A stretch of DNA of 64,000 nt from Zantedeschia hybrid cultivar (lineage: Eukaryota; Streptophyta; Magnoliopsida; Alismatales; Araceae). Below the pieces are notes generated by a model. It saw only the letters and a program-made list of their open reading frames with translations, made no database searches and was not told the origin of the DNA. The stretch lies in the NCBI GenBank assembly GCA_030544215.1, contig JARZZO010000014.1:20308234-20372233 (forward strand), read 5' to 3'. The position numbers were made by a program, and so were the translations under genes. Below, in pieces: positions 21,823 through 33,000 of the stretch (positions within the stretch are counted from its first letter, which is position 1; each line of letters opens with the position of its first letter).

Positions 21823-23599
21823 CCACAACCTGGGGCATATATAATTAGAGGAGCTCAACCTTGTACAGTGATCATTTGCTGGGCGGAATCTTGCACTCTG
21901 TCGAGGACAGCCTTAACCATGCATACAGTGAGAACTTTAGGCACACGTATGGTTAATAAGTGTACTAGTGAGATGAACAGACGGAAAGGAATTAGGGTTA
22001 TCTGCACAAAATAATGCTCAAGTTGATGCTGCTGGTTCCTTTGGTTAATTAATGATATTAGTCTTCCAGTGTCAAGTCAATTGTTTAATACTATCTTTGC
22101 ACGACACGTTAGAATACGAACTATGGATGGTTTTGTTAATGGTGCGTGGAAAAGTGGTCCGTCCGTGTGAGACCTCTCCTTGCAAACAAGGGAATCGACG
22201 TCGCTGCTTGACGTTTTCTTCCATGGGCTCAAATGAAAATTCACATACCCGACCGTTGGCTTCCCATGTGGAACTAGCAACGGTCGCGAATTGGTAATTT
22301 TGCGTGTATAACCTCTCCGCAAGAAGTACTTATGCACATATCCTTTTTTTATAAAATTGATTTGCATTTACGATTACCACATTGCAGGGTATCGTAAGAA
22401 GCTTTTGGTTGAGTCCCTGGTTAGCGGCTGCCGCCTGATCTATGCTTCGCCAATGAAGTCATGGCTGGACAGATGAACATATATTGGGAGACATATGCCC
22501 TAAGATTCTTAGACAAAGTATATGCGGCATTTTCATAAGAAAGATGTATGGTAAAAAGGTTTAATGAATTTTAGCATATTCCTTAACAAATGTGCGAGTC
22601 CATGGTCTTGGAAATCCATGTCTCCCCAACCGGACGGTACAGACCCATTGAAAGGGTTGCATTTCGTGTAGGAAACGTCTACCTCCAGTAGGAGCTACCC
22701 CGCCCTCTGCGCCCCTCACGCTCCAACCCGAAGGGAGAGAAGAAAAAAAAGAATCAGTAGCTTACGCAAAAAGTTCTCTAGGGACCAAGGTAAGGAAACC
22801 TATTTACTTAAAAGAGGACCAAACAACATAACATGTGAACATGATCTCTCGTCGAACTTATTAGAGGGACCACTTGAGAATGTAACCAGTGATTCGCACC
22901 AGTTGGTGTTGATGATGGGACGAACTCATATGAGACATGCCATAGCGATCTTCGATTGAAAATTACATTTCACGTTTTTCCAATTATCGATACTCACATT
23001 TTAAGTTTCTATCTTGATCCCTGTCTGAGAACAAGAACCCACCACACGCCCTACTGCGGTTACAAGTTAACAAACGCCCTTTCCACTCCAGATCTAGAAA
23101 AGAAGCTGCATTCCCACCAAAATAAATAAAGATCCAAAGGGCAAGTCAACAAAATTTATTTGTCATTACAGCAACCCCCCATATCCTCTATTTTTTCTCA
23201 TTTAATTTACGCGCAAAAATAGTGCCGGCTGCAGGAAAATCGAATCTGCAAAACCTTGTCACTCGTCCCCCACCTCTCACCCTTACTCCCCTCCCCCACG
23301 CTCGGAGACCAAATCCGAAGGAAGGGGACCAAGTGATAGGACAGAGATAGCATGACGGACATATAGAGGCAGGGTGACAGACACAGCAGCAAAAACCTTT
23401 CCTTTCTGTCTCTCTCTCTCTCACAACCTGTCGTCGTTTTCTCTCTCTTCCTCTCCCTTGCCCCCTCCCTTTCCCTGCGTCGCCCGGCCCGCGCGGCGAC
23501 GCTGGGGAGCAGAAACGGAGGCGGGGAGCGGCGGCGGGGCCGGGGACGCGGCTCGGCATTTGGCTGGCCAGCACTAAGAGGGACCCACACCGTCGGGGC
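21823..23599. other. Region upstream of CESA, no gene seen
   Basis: No coding region with a recognisable domain. Short ORFs at 22052-22297 and both strands of 23188-23590 are unsupported. From about 23240 the sequence becomes GC-rich and CT-rich, as expected near the CESA promoter and leader. Confidence 0.5.
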
Positions 23600-24098
23600 C
23601 TCTCTTTATTCTACCTTTTCTTCCGTGACTCTTCCTGTTCTTCTGTCCGAAGCCGCTCCCCCACCGGGCCCCACCTCCAGTCTCCCGCACGCACATATAT
23701 ATATATATCCGCGCCTAGATTCCCAAATCTCTCTCTCTCTCTCTCTCTTCTCCTCGTATCTCACTGGCTTCACCGCGTCCGCTTCATCTCTCACAGACGC
23801 GTTGAAAGGGTACCTCCCAGTGCCGCCCCCCGGCGTCTTCTTCTTTCCCCGTTGCGACCTGTAGCTCGTCTCTGGGTTTTGGTGGGATCCGCATACTGGA
23901 GGAGGAGGAGGAGGAAAAAGAAGACGCATTTATTTGCTTGGTGGTCTTCCTGTTCTTGGTTTTGTTGCGGGTTTCTGGCGTGCGAGCGCCGGTGGGGCAA
24001 TGTCAGGGTCGTTCACCGGAGGGTTCACGCCTGAGGGCGGCGAGAGGGGAAGGGCGGCTCCCCGGGAGGGGTATCTGCTGCAGGCGGGGGAAGCTGCC
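23600..24098 (+). promoter_or_regulatory. Core promoter / 5' leader of CESA
   Basis: An (AT)n run at about 23694-23708 may act as a TATA element, and a CT tract (about 23728-23748) follows, a common arrangement in plant leaders. The frame of the CESA protein is open upstream from the chosen ATG back to an ATG at 23934 and another at 24000, with no stop between them. The exact transcription start cannot be read from sequence. Confidence 0.5.
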
Positions 24099-27000
24099 AT
24101 GGCGGCGGGCGGGCGGCTCGTGGCGGGCTCGCACAACCGGAACGAGTTTGTGGTAATCAATGCTGATGATCTGGGACGGGTATGTGCTCCTGCGATATCG
24201 TCTCTTTCACCTTTGTGCTCGCGCTTTCTGTTTGCTTTTGTTCTGGGAGCTGTTGCTTGGCGGCATTCTGCTCATCGCCATGGATCTTATTGGCAGACAG
24301 GGATTTTTTTTTTTTTTTCCCTTTGGTCCCGTCCTTCCCCTATACTCGCCGTGGAAAAGCTAATGTATCTCATTGTGTCTACGCCCGGTTGTTCGGCTTC
24401 GGCATTCCTCCCGGGAGGCGTTTCTGTTTGTAATCCTCTTATCTTTTAGTTACCACACCACATCTGGTTTCCTGTCTCATGTCGCGGATCTTATTGGGAT
24501 CCCTCTCATTTGTCCAGGAAGTCTTCTACTACCTACTGGTGTGTCTCGCTTACCAGCAACAGCACAGCATAATGTCTGAAAATTTTCTTAGCACCCGTTT
24601 CTCAACCTTGTGCGCAGTTCTTTGTCCGCACGACAATGGTAACAACAAATCTATGGGTTCCTAGATGGTTTTTGGAGGCGCGGACCTTCATTATAGAGCC
24701 TCTCATCTATCAATTGCCGAGGCACACGGAAAGATCAAAACTTGTTATCTTCCACTTCCCCTTTGTCTTCCTTTCGGTTGAGAAGTATTCGTGTGCGGAT
24801 GTATGCTGTTTCCTTTATGTTCTTACGATACTCTGTAAATTATCCCTTTTGTGCGATACTATTTTTTTCAGCCTCAACTGTACTCTGTATGTAATGGTGT
24901 TGTACACATGCCTACCTTGACAAGTATGGTCTTTGGTTATGGTGTCGTACACATGCCTACTATGACAAGAATGGTCTCTGGTTTGCTAACGCTGATACTG
25001 ATTATGTTTCCTTGCGTGTATCTGTTGTGTTGACTTGCCATTTGTGTTGTTCAGCCAAAGCCTCTACAAGAACTAAGTGGCCAGACCTGCCATATTTGCG
25101 GGGATGATATAGAGATAACAAATGATGGAGAGCCCTTTGTTGCCTGCAACGAGTGTGCTTTCCCTGTTTGTAGACCTTGCTATGAGTATGAGAGAAGGGA
25201 GGGAAACCAGGTCTGCCCACAATGCAAGACCCGATATAAGCGTCACAAAGGTGCATTCTTCTATTAACATTGTTTCAAAATTGCCTCAACCCAAGTCAAA
25301 CATGTAAAATTTAACCACGGAAGTTGGTGTGATGAATAATTTGCAGGTAGTGCTAGAGTGGATGGTGATGAGGAAGAAGATGGTGTTGATGATCTGGATA
25401 ATGAGTTTAGTGTCCATATACAGGATGGGAGAGATGTTCAGCATATTCCTGAGGCAATGTATCAATTTAATGTAGGAAGGTCCTCTCAAAGTGAGATGGA
25501 GGATATTGTCTTTGATCGGGATTCTGGTCCCTGCAATGGTCTTCGCCTTCTCACATATTATGAAGGGGTAATGCATTTACAGTGTCAAGACATTGTGTCA
25601 AATGCTTGAATACCATTATGTGTCATTCTTACTTCTTTCTTTTCTTCTCTTTCTAGGATGGTCTTATTTCGTCCAACAGCCATGCTCTCATTATTCCTCC
25701 GTTGGTGGGATATGGAAGTCGGGTCAACCCAATGATTTTCCCTGATTCATCTGTTTCTTGTAAGTCATATGTTTTTTTTTTTTCTGAGCCATGTCTTGTT
25801 TCTCTGCATTGTTGTTTTCTTCTTTTCCTATTAAAATATTTTAATTCCTTTTGCAGTACAAGCAAGGCCCATGGACCCAAATAAAGATATAGCCGCATAT
25901 GGGTATGGCAGTGTTGCTTGGAAGGATCGGATGGAGAAATGGAAAAATAGACAGCGTGATAAGCTTGAGATTATTAAGGTCGACAGGGGAAATCCTGATG
26001 GAGATGGACCAGATGATCCTGATCTACCCATGTAAGTTAGCCTTTGAAATTGTATCAGAGACTTTTGTTGTATTATGGACATTCCTTTTGTACATCTGAA
26101 TTTGCAAAAGAGCAATAAGCATTTGCTTTGTGCTTGAAATTTTAGGGAATTTTTAGACTATGAATGAAAATGGACTTGCCTGATTTGCATTTCCTTCACA
26201 AACCCTTCCTTGGATGTCTATGTTCACATTTTATGTTCTTCGCTGTCTTGGTTTGTACTCAGATATTCGGAGGTGGAATTCAAAGTAAATGTATCTTATA
26301 AGGTTGTGTTTCTTTGATATGAACGTAGGCACTGCTTTATCTACAGCTTGTTGCTACGATGGCAGAGTAGTTGACCTAGTAAAAGGATTTCCTTGATGCT
26401 GGCCATTGAGGGGATGAACCAATTGCAGATTTCTTTTCTTGGGCTTGGGGAACTGGATAATACCACAAATTCATTAAATGGAAAAGAAGGGAATATACCA
26501 GTGTATAATCTGAAAGCTCACAAAAATCCCTCTATGAAGGGGAGTCACACACCCCACTCCCCCCCCCCCCAAAAAAAAAAAAAAAAGAAAAGAAAAAAAA
26601 AATACAACAGGAAGGGGAGCCACTCTCATTTATATTTTGCACATATAGACACAAGTTTAACCCAACCACAAACTCTATCCCAAATGAAAGAAGCAATCCT
26701 GTTTTGGTCTCATGTCCAAGGATCCTCTCAGTTCTTTCCATCCAAATGGTTCAAACTGTAGCATGAGAATCAGCCACCAGACTATATGGTCACCTTTAAG
26801 TTCCCACCTTCTATTGCATCCCTGTAGGAGCCTTTCCAGTCTCCACCATACCTGGTACTTGATGATCACAATGTGGTCTATCCAACAGGAGCTCCCACAT
26901 TTCCCAGCTGAAGGTGGGGCTAGTAAACATGTGACCTAGGGACTCATTCTCCTCCCCACATAAGCAGTAACATTGATGACACCTCCAAAAAAGGAGACAG

Positions 27001-30000
27001 CTGGTCACAAGTGGGAAACCCCCCATCAGCAATCCTTCCATATGAGGATTTCTATGTTGAGGGACTTTTTGGCTTCCAGGCCTGCCTCTCAAATGTGAAT
27101 CAGGTTCCTGACATTTTGTTTGCATTGGTATACAACCTTTTGGAGACCAAGTAGAATTGGCACATTAAATAATTTAGGTGAGAGACTTGAATTTTTCTGG
27201 TTACAGTATGCAAAAACTTGGAAAGTTTCTTGTTAGATGAAATTTATAAATTGTGATCTGAAAAGTGTAGTAATTGTGTATTGGAAAGTTGCATGTTAGA
27301 TGAAATTTATAAATTGTGATCTGGAAAGTGTAGTAGTTTGCATGATTCACATAATGATGGCCTTACTAGAAGCCCATGCCAGCTTTATCGAAGGGTTGAA
27401 AATGACAATTTGGGTATACTGATGCAAGGCTGGATGTGATATGAATGTTGAACATGTTTTTAAAAAGGGGGGAGGCATATAAATAAAAAAGAGAAAGAAC
27501 GGGGCAAAGAAGAAAAAAAAAAGAAAGGGAGGGAGAGAGGAGCCACCGGTCCCCCCCCCCAGGAGGGGGTGCCACCGCAACCCCCTCTTCTCTCTTTTCT
27601 CACTGTTCTCCGCTTTCTCTCACCCTATAAATACCCCCATGTGGGGGGCTGCTGCAGGAGGTCGAAGGAGAGGCTTTTGGAGGAGACTCTAGAGGGATTT
27701 TTCTCGAAAAAAAGGGAGAAGAAACGCTGCCGAAGCACTCAAGTTCCGCCTGTGGATAGATTTGAAGCCTCGACACTATGCGTGGAAGACTTGGATAATG
27801 ACATTTTCTTATGCAATAATAATAATAATAAAAAGATAAAATCATGGTCCATTCTTATTATTAGAATGGCCATAAGTTTAATAAAATAATGGTCCATTCT
27901 TATTGTTAAAATGGCCGTAAGTTTAATAAAATGATGGTCCATCCCTATCGTTGGGTTGGCCATAAGTCTCTTTGGTTCACTCTTATTGTTAGGATGACCA
28001 AAACTCAATTCTTGGCCCATTCTTACCTTTAGAATGGCCTCAAGTTTGGTCCCTTCCTACCATTGGAATGGCCATAATGTTCTTGGTTCACTCTTATTGT
28101 TAAGGTGACCAAACTTTAAATCTTAGTTTACTCCTGTTGTTTGGAGTAATCAAAGTCTTTTTCCTGGTTCATTCCCAATGTTGGTATGGCCATAGGCTTG
28201 TAAATTTGTGGTTCATTCCCATTAGCGGGATGACCAAAGTTTGATTTGATCAAATGTAGTAATGACCAAAGTGTAATAGTGAGGAACATACTTAATGAAA
28301 TTGTGCATGACTTGTGGATGTATTCAATTTGACTATTTCATGTGTTCCCTCAAATTATTAATTGATTTAAATCAGATTTGAAGTTAATTAACTTCAGTCC
28401 CTTCATATTAGGTGGAGGGCCATTATTTTAAGGAATTGTCTTAGTTAGGTGGTGGCCATCATGCCCCATCGATCAAGTCTCTTTCTTTCAAATCTTCAAA
28501 AAGATAAAAGAGGGGAGAAACAGATTTTTGCACTTCAGTAATGCTCATGAACAAGGATATTGAAAGGATGTTAACAAACCAACAAGTATCCTTTAAGGGT
28601 TTTAAGAAGAATCTTTCCCAAGGCATGTCCTCTTGGCATCCTTTAAGGGTCTCAAGCTCATATACACTCCATGTGAGGTGACATCCTTTAAGTATCCTTT
28701 AGGATTCGAAAGGGATTCAAAATGAACATCAAGTTCGAAGGTGTTTAATATAAAGATCAATCAAATGATGTGTTGGATTTATGGTGTGATTCGATACTCC
28801 AAACTTTAGTGCGTTATTATTTCAAGGGCATCAACGGATGGTTAATCAAGGTTGTCAATGGGTGATTGGCATAATTAACACTGATCGAGGTCAGTGGTAA
28901 GAGGTCGAATTCACGGATTGTAACGACCCGCCATCCTATGACCGGAGACCCGGTCACTAAATGGATGTCGGCCCATTAACTGCGGGTTCACACCCGGATC
29001 TCACACAACACATCTGGAGGAGTAAGTGCTAAACAAGGCTAAATATGACAATCACACGGACTACAAAGGTAAACGAGTGCGCAGGAAGGAAAATAACAAT
29101 GTCCGTATACAGTCCAACAATAATTACATGTCCAACAATTAAATAAGTACAGGCAGAAGGAAGTACAACAACATCGGGGCATACCCCGGAACTAAGACAG
29201 CTGCTGGTCCGCACACCCAGAAGACACTACGCTTTCGCTCGCCACGAGGTCCACACCTGAAACCGCAGGGAGTGAGCCACACCAGAAATGGATTCAGTAG
29301 GGATCATCCGATCCCCCGCCTCCCACTCACACACCCACAAATGCAACAACAGGAATATATGGCAATTAAGTAAAGCAGTAAACATAGTACCCAACTCTGA
29401 TATGAAACATACGATAAGCAGTGTAGCAAGAACCATTCTAGCAACCCGAAGAATCCAACACAGAGTCACGTCTCACAGCCAAAGTCCACGAAGCGACTGA
29501 ACCACACTGTCGACCGAAGTCAAACGTCGCCTCCCAACACTACCACCACTGCTCACGCCTGTCCACCCCTACAGTGTTCCGGGGCACTGTAGGGTGAGGC
29601 AGTGAGTCAAACTAGGACTAGCTGGAACCAGTGTACCGCCACTGCCAGCTACGTGTGCACACAAGCAGTCTAGACTACTGTCCTACCGTCCGGATTGCCT
29701 CCACGTTAGGCCTCAGCGCTTTAGGAGGGCCCTGGGGACCGGCGAACCCCCGTCAAGCCGAAGCTACAGGAACTACCCACAACCCTAACCTCCCGGGCTG
29801 CGTCAGGCCAAAGGGCTAAGGGTACCACTCGTAACCTTGATCAAAAGTCACATCAGGCCTAGTGGCTACAGGGGTAAAACAACTCCAACAGTACCACAAC
29901 CAGCTCCACAGCAAGAAACGCCGGAAGCTGTCACGACAAACAGGGAAACCCCGACCCGCTGAGGCCAAGCAGCAACCCCTCGGATAGCGTACCAGCTACT

Positions 30001-33000
30001 CCGGCCCGACGGGCTCAAGGTGGTTCTGCTTCTCTCAGCCTAAGGTGAAACACAACATGTACCCCTTCTCCCACCGGTACGGCACAATGCCTCACAGACA
30101 CCATGACCCTGTCCCCATCGGTCCATGGTGACAAACGTAAACCACAGTTATATTGATTCCACATTCGCATAAGCACACACCCACATATAACATTATGTAA
30201 TTCCATTCACGCAGAAGTCCTCAGTCTCAGTGTACAACGTAAAGCATGCATTAGAATCGTCCCGTAATGAAAACACATGATAAAACCAGGATTACATAGT
30301 TCTGTCTTGAATCGCGTCGACCGAGGTCGACGCCATTCAAGCCCCTCAGACATGATCATTAAAGCTAGATAATTCCTTGAAACGCGTCGTCATAGGGAGT
30401 CGCCTATCTAAAACGCGTCCAGGTCCACAGACGCCATTCACACTGAAATTCCAGATTTACAGACCCTCACTCGGGGTGATCTCCTGCCTAAATGGCGTCA
30501 TGATGGCCCGACGTCCTTCCGAAAGGCGTCGTCCATCCATGACGTCATTTAGCGTCAGAACCCTTACTCGAAAAACCTCGAATCAGGGAGGTTTCTGCCC
30601 TAAAAGGCGTCGTACTGCCCTGACGCCCTTCTGAAAGGCGTCGACCAGGCACGACGCCGTTTAGCGCCAGAAACCTGGTTCTCTGGTTCGAACCGAGGGT
30701 TTCTCCTTTAACCCCAAACACCTCGAAAAGTCCCAAAACAAGAAGGGGAGGAAGAGGAATTCAACCATCACAAGCATGCTATGAATCCACGATCACAAGT
30801 ACAGCCATTCCCACAAGGAAATCCCCCTAAACATGCTCAATCTAGCCCGAACACGCCATGCCACGTCAAAGAAGACACGAGCAACACATGCAAGGTTCGT
30901 CCCCCTACCGGTTCTTGAACTCCTCTAAGCTCCTCGCCGCCGACCCGCCGCACCGCAGACCGCCGCCGGTACCCTCGAGGACGCCGCCACTCCGCCGGGA
31001 CGTCGGCCGCCGTCCGGAGAATGGAACGCCGCGAAGGAGGTGGTGGAGGTAGAGGTGAGAGGTAAGGAGGCTATGGAGTGATTGCAAGAGGAAGAGGAGG
31101 AAGGGAAGGGGAAAAAGAGAGGCGAAGAGGGCGGAGAGGGCGAGGAGAGAGAGAGAGAAGGCGAGAATGAGGGAAGGAAGGGGAGGTTCACGGAGTCAAT
31201 CTGAATCCTGCTAAAACGCGTCGATCGAGGCAGACGCCTATCAGTCTGACAGGACGGCCGTACTGACAGCGGTCTGAAACGCGTCGCCCACCGTGGACGT
31301 CGTTCAGACGACAGGACAGGCCGTACTGACAACGCTCTGGCGCCGCACCCTGACATCGCAGAGGTCACAGCCTGAATCGCGTCGGCCAACCTGGACGCCG
31401 TTCAGACGATGTGACCGGGGCCGTACTCTCGCGGCCCGAAACCCGCCCACGTGGCGCACACGTGGCACAACAACCAGCAGACCTAAATGGCGTCCACACA
31501 ACCTGACGCCTTTTGAAAGGCGTCGAGCAGTGTTGACGCCATTCAGTCAGAAATCTCAAGACCCTCCTCAGGGTCCAAACTAGGGGATCCGGCCCGAATC
31601 CGACCCGAATACTGAACCCGAAACCTCAGTCCTTACACGGATCCACTTGTCCAATCCAAAACCCTAGACTCATTGAGGGCTAATCCTAAGTTTTCAAAGT
31701 CCACACTTAAAAAAAAAAAACTTTTAAAAATCTAAAATTTTCACATCTTTTTCAAAGGAGAGAGAAAAAAATCAAGTCTCACAGTTTAACTGTTATGTGT
31801 TTTAATAGATAATTGATTTTAAGAAGTTTATTGATTTTAAGAAGCCTTTTCTGAGGAATTATATAACTTTAGGCCGGGATTATATTGCATAATGTTTTTT
31901 TTCTTTTAACATGGATAGTACCTAAATTGAAGAATCAGTGAAGTTGCCCCAACAGGATTAAATGATAATTGCTGTTTATTTTGTTGATGTTGGCTTTCCA
32001 TGCATAGAAGTTGTATATACATGTCCCCTCCAGTTTGATTGTCCATGCTGACCCTTAAGTTCATTATAGCACTTCACTATTTTGCATTTTTTGTGGTTTT
32101 TCGTTATTATGTTTTACTATCGACTGTTGCATTTATTTGTTTCAGGATGGATGAAGGTAGACAACCACTTTCAAGGAAACTACCTATTCCTTCAAAGAAG
32201 ATCAGCCCATACAGATTAGTTATCATACTTCGCCTTGTGATATTAGGCTTCTTCTTCCATTATAGACTTATGCATCCCGTCTCAGATGCATATGGGTTAT
32301 GGTTGACATCAGTTATTTGTGAAATATGGTTTGCAATTTCTTGGATTTTGGATCAATTTCCAAAATGGTACCCAATAGAACGAGAAACCTATCTGGATCG
32401 CCTATCACTGAGGTATAGAATATTACATTAAATGCAGATCAACATACTCAAAGATTTCCATCTCATGTCAACTTACCATACTCACATAATCCCCCTACCC
32501 AGGTATGAAAAAGAAGGGAAACCTTCTGAATTGGCAAGTATTGATATCTTTGTAAGTACGGTTGATCCTTCGAAAGAACCTCCTCTGATCACTGCAAACA
32601 CAGTTTTGTCCATTCTTGCTGTCAATTATCCGGTAGACAAAGTTGCTTGCTACGTTTCGGATGATGGTGCTGCCATGCTCACTTTTGAAGCACTTTCTGA
32701 AACTTCTGAATTTGCAAGAAAATGGGTCCCTTTTTGCAAAAAGTTCAACATTGAACCTCGTGCTCCTGAGTGGTATTTTGCTCAGAAGATTGACTACCTG
32801 AAAGACAAGGTTCATCCCGAGTTTGTGAGGGAACGGCGTGCAATGAAGGTCTTTTGCTTTTCACTCAACCTCTCCTTGTTACCTGTTCTCATAAATGATC
32901 AATGAATAGAATATGATGATATATTTGCTTTACATGTAAATCCAACTTGAAAATGCAGAGAGAATATGAAGAATTCAAGGTTCGTATCAATGCACTAGTT

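Larger units (their letters stand above)
27446..31780 (+). mobile_element. Tat-type LTR in CESA intron 5, split by a solo LTR
   Basis: Starts TGTTGAACATG. It shares with the LTR at 54978-57235 the start TGTTGAAC, an ACCGGT-rich upstream part, a TATAAATACCCCC box (27626-27633 here, 55701-55708 there), the block AAGGGCATCAAC...GGTTAATCAAGG, the block TTAACACTGA...GAGGTCAGTG, and the block GAGGGCTAATCC(T/C)AAG. Similarity fades near 31780, so the right border is approximate and no target duplication was found. Leaving out the 2719-bp insertion and its duplication it is about 1.6 kb. No primer site or gag follows, so it is a solo or truncated LTR. Confidence 0.75.

Noticed and set aside
23188..24000. 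Several 60-128-aa ORFs on both strands before CESA
   Set aside because: Low-complexity, CT/GA- and GC-rich leader sequence with no domain; overlapping frames mirror each other.
30925..31389. 154-aa minus-strand ORF in the solo LTR
   Set aside because: GC-rich Ser/Pro/Arg-rich reading of the palindrome-bearing LTR, with no homologous domain visible.
27446..31780. Target duplication for the outer LTR in CESA intron 5
   Set aside because: The 5-mers next to the apparent ends (ATGAA and GTTTA) do not match, so exact borders are left open.
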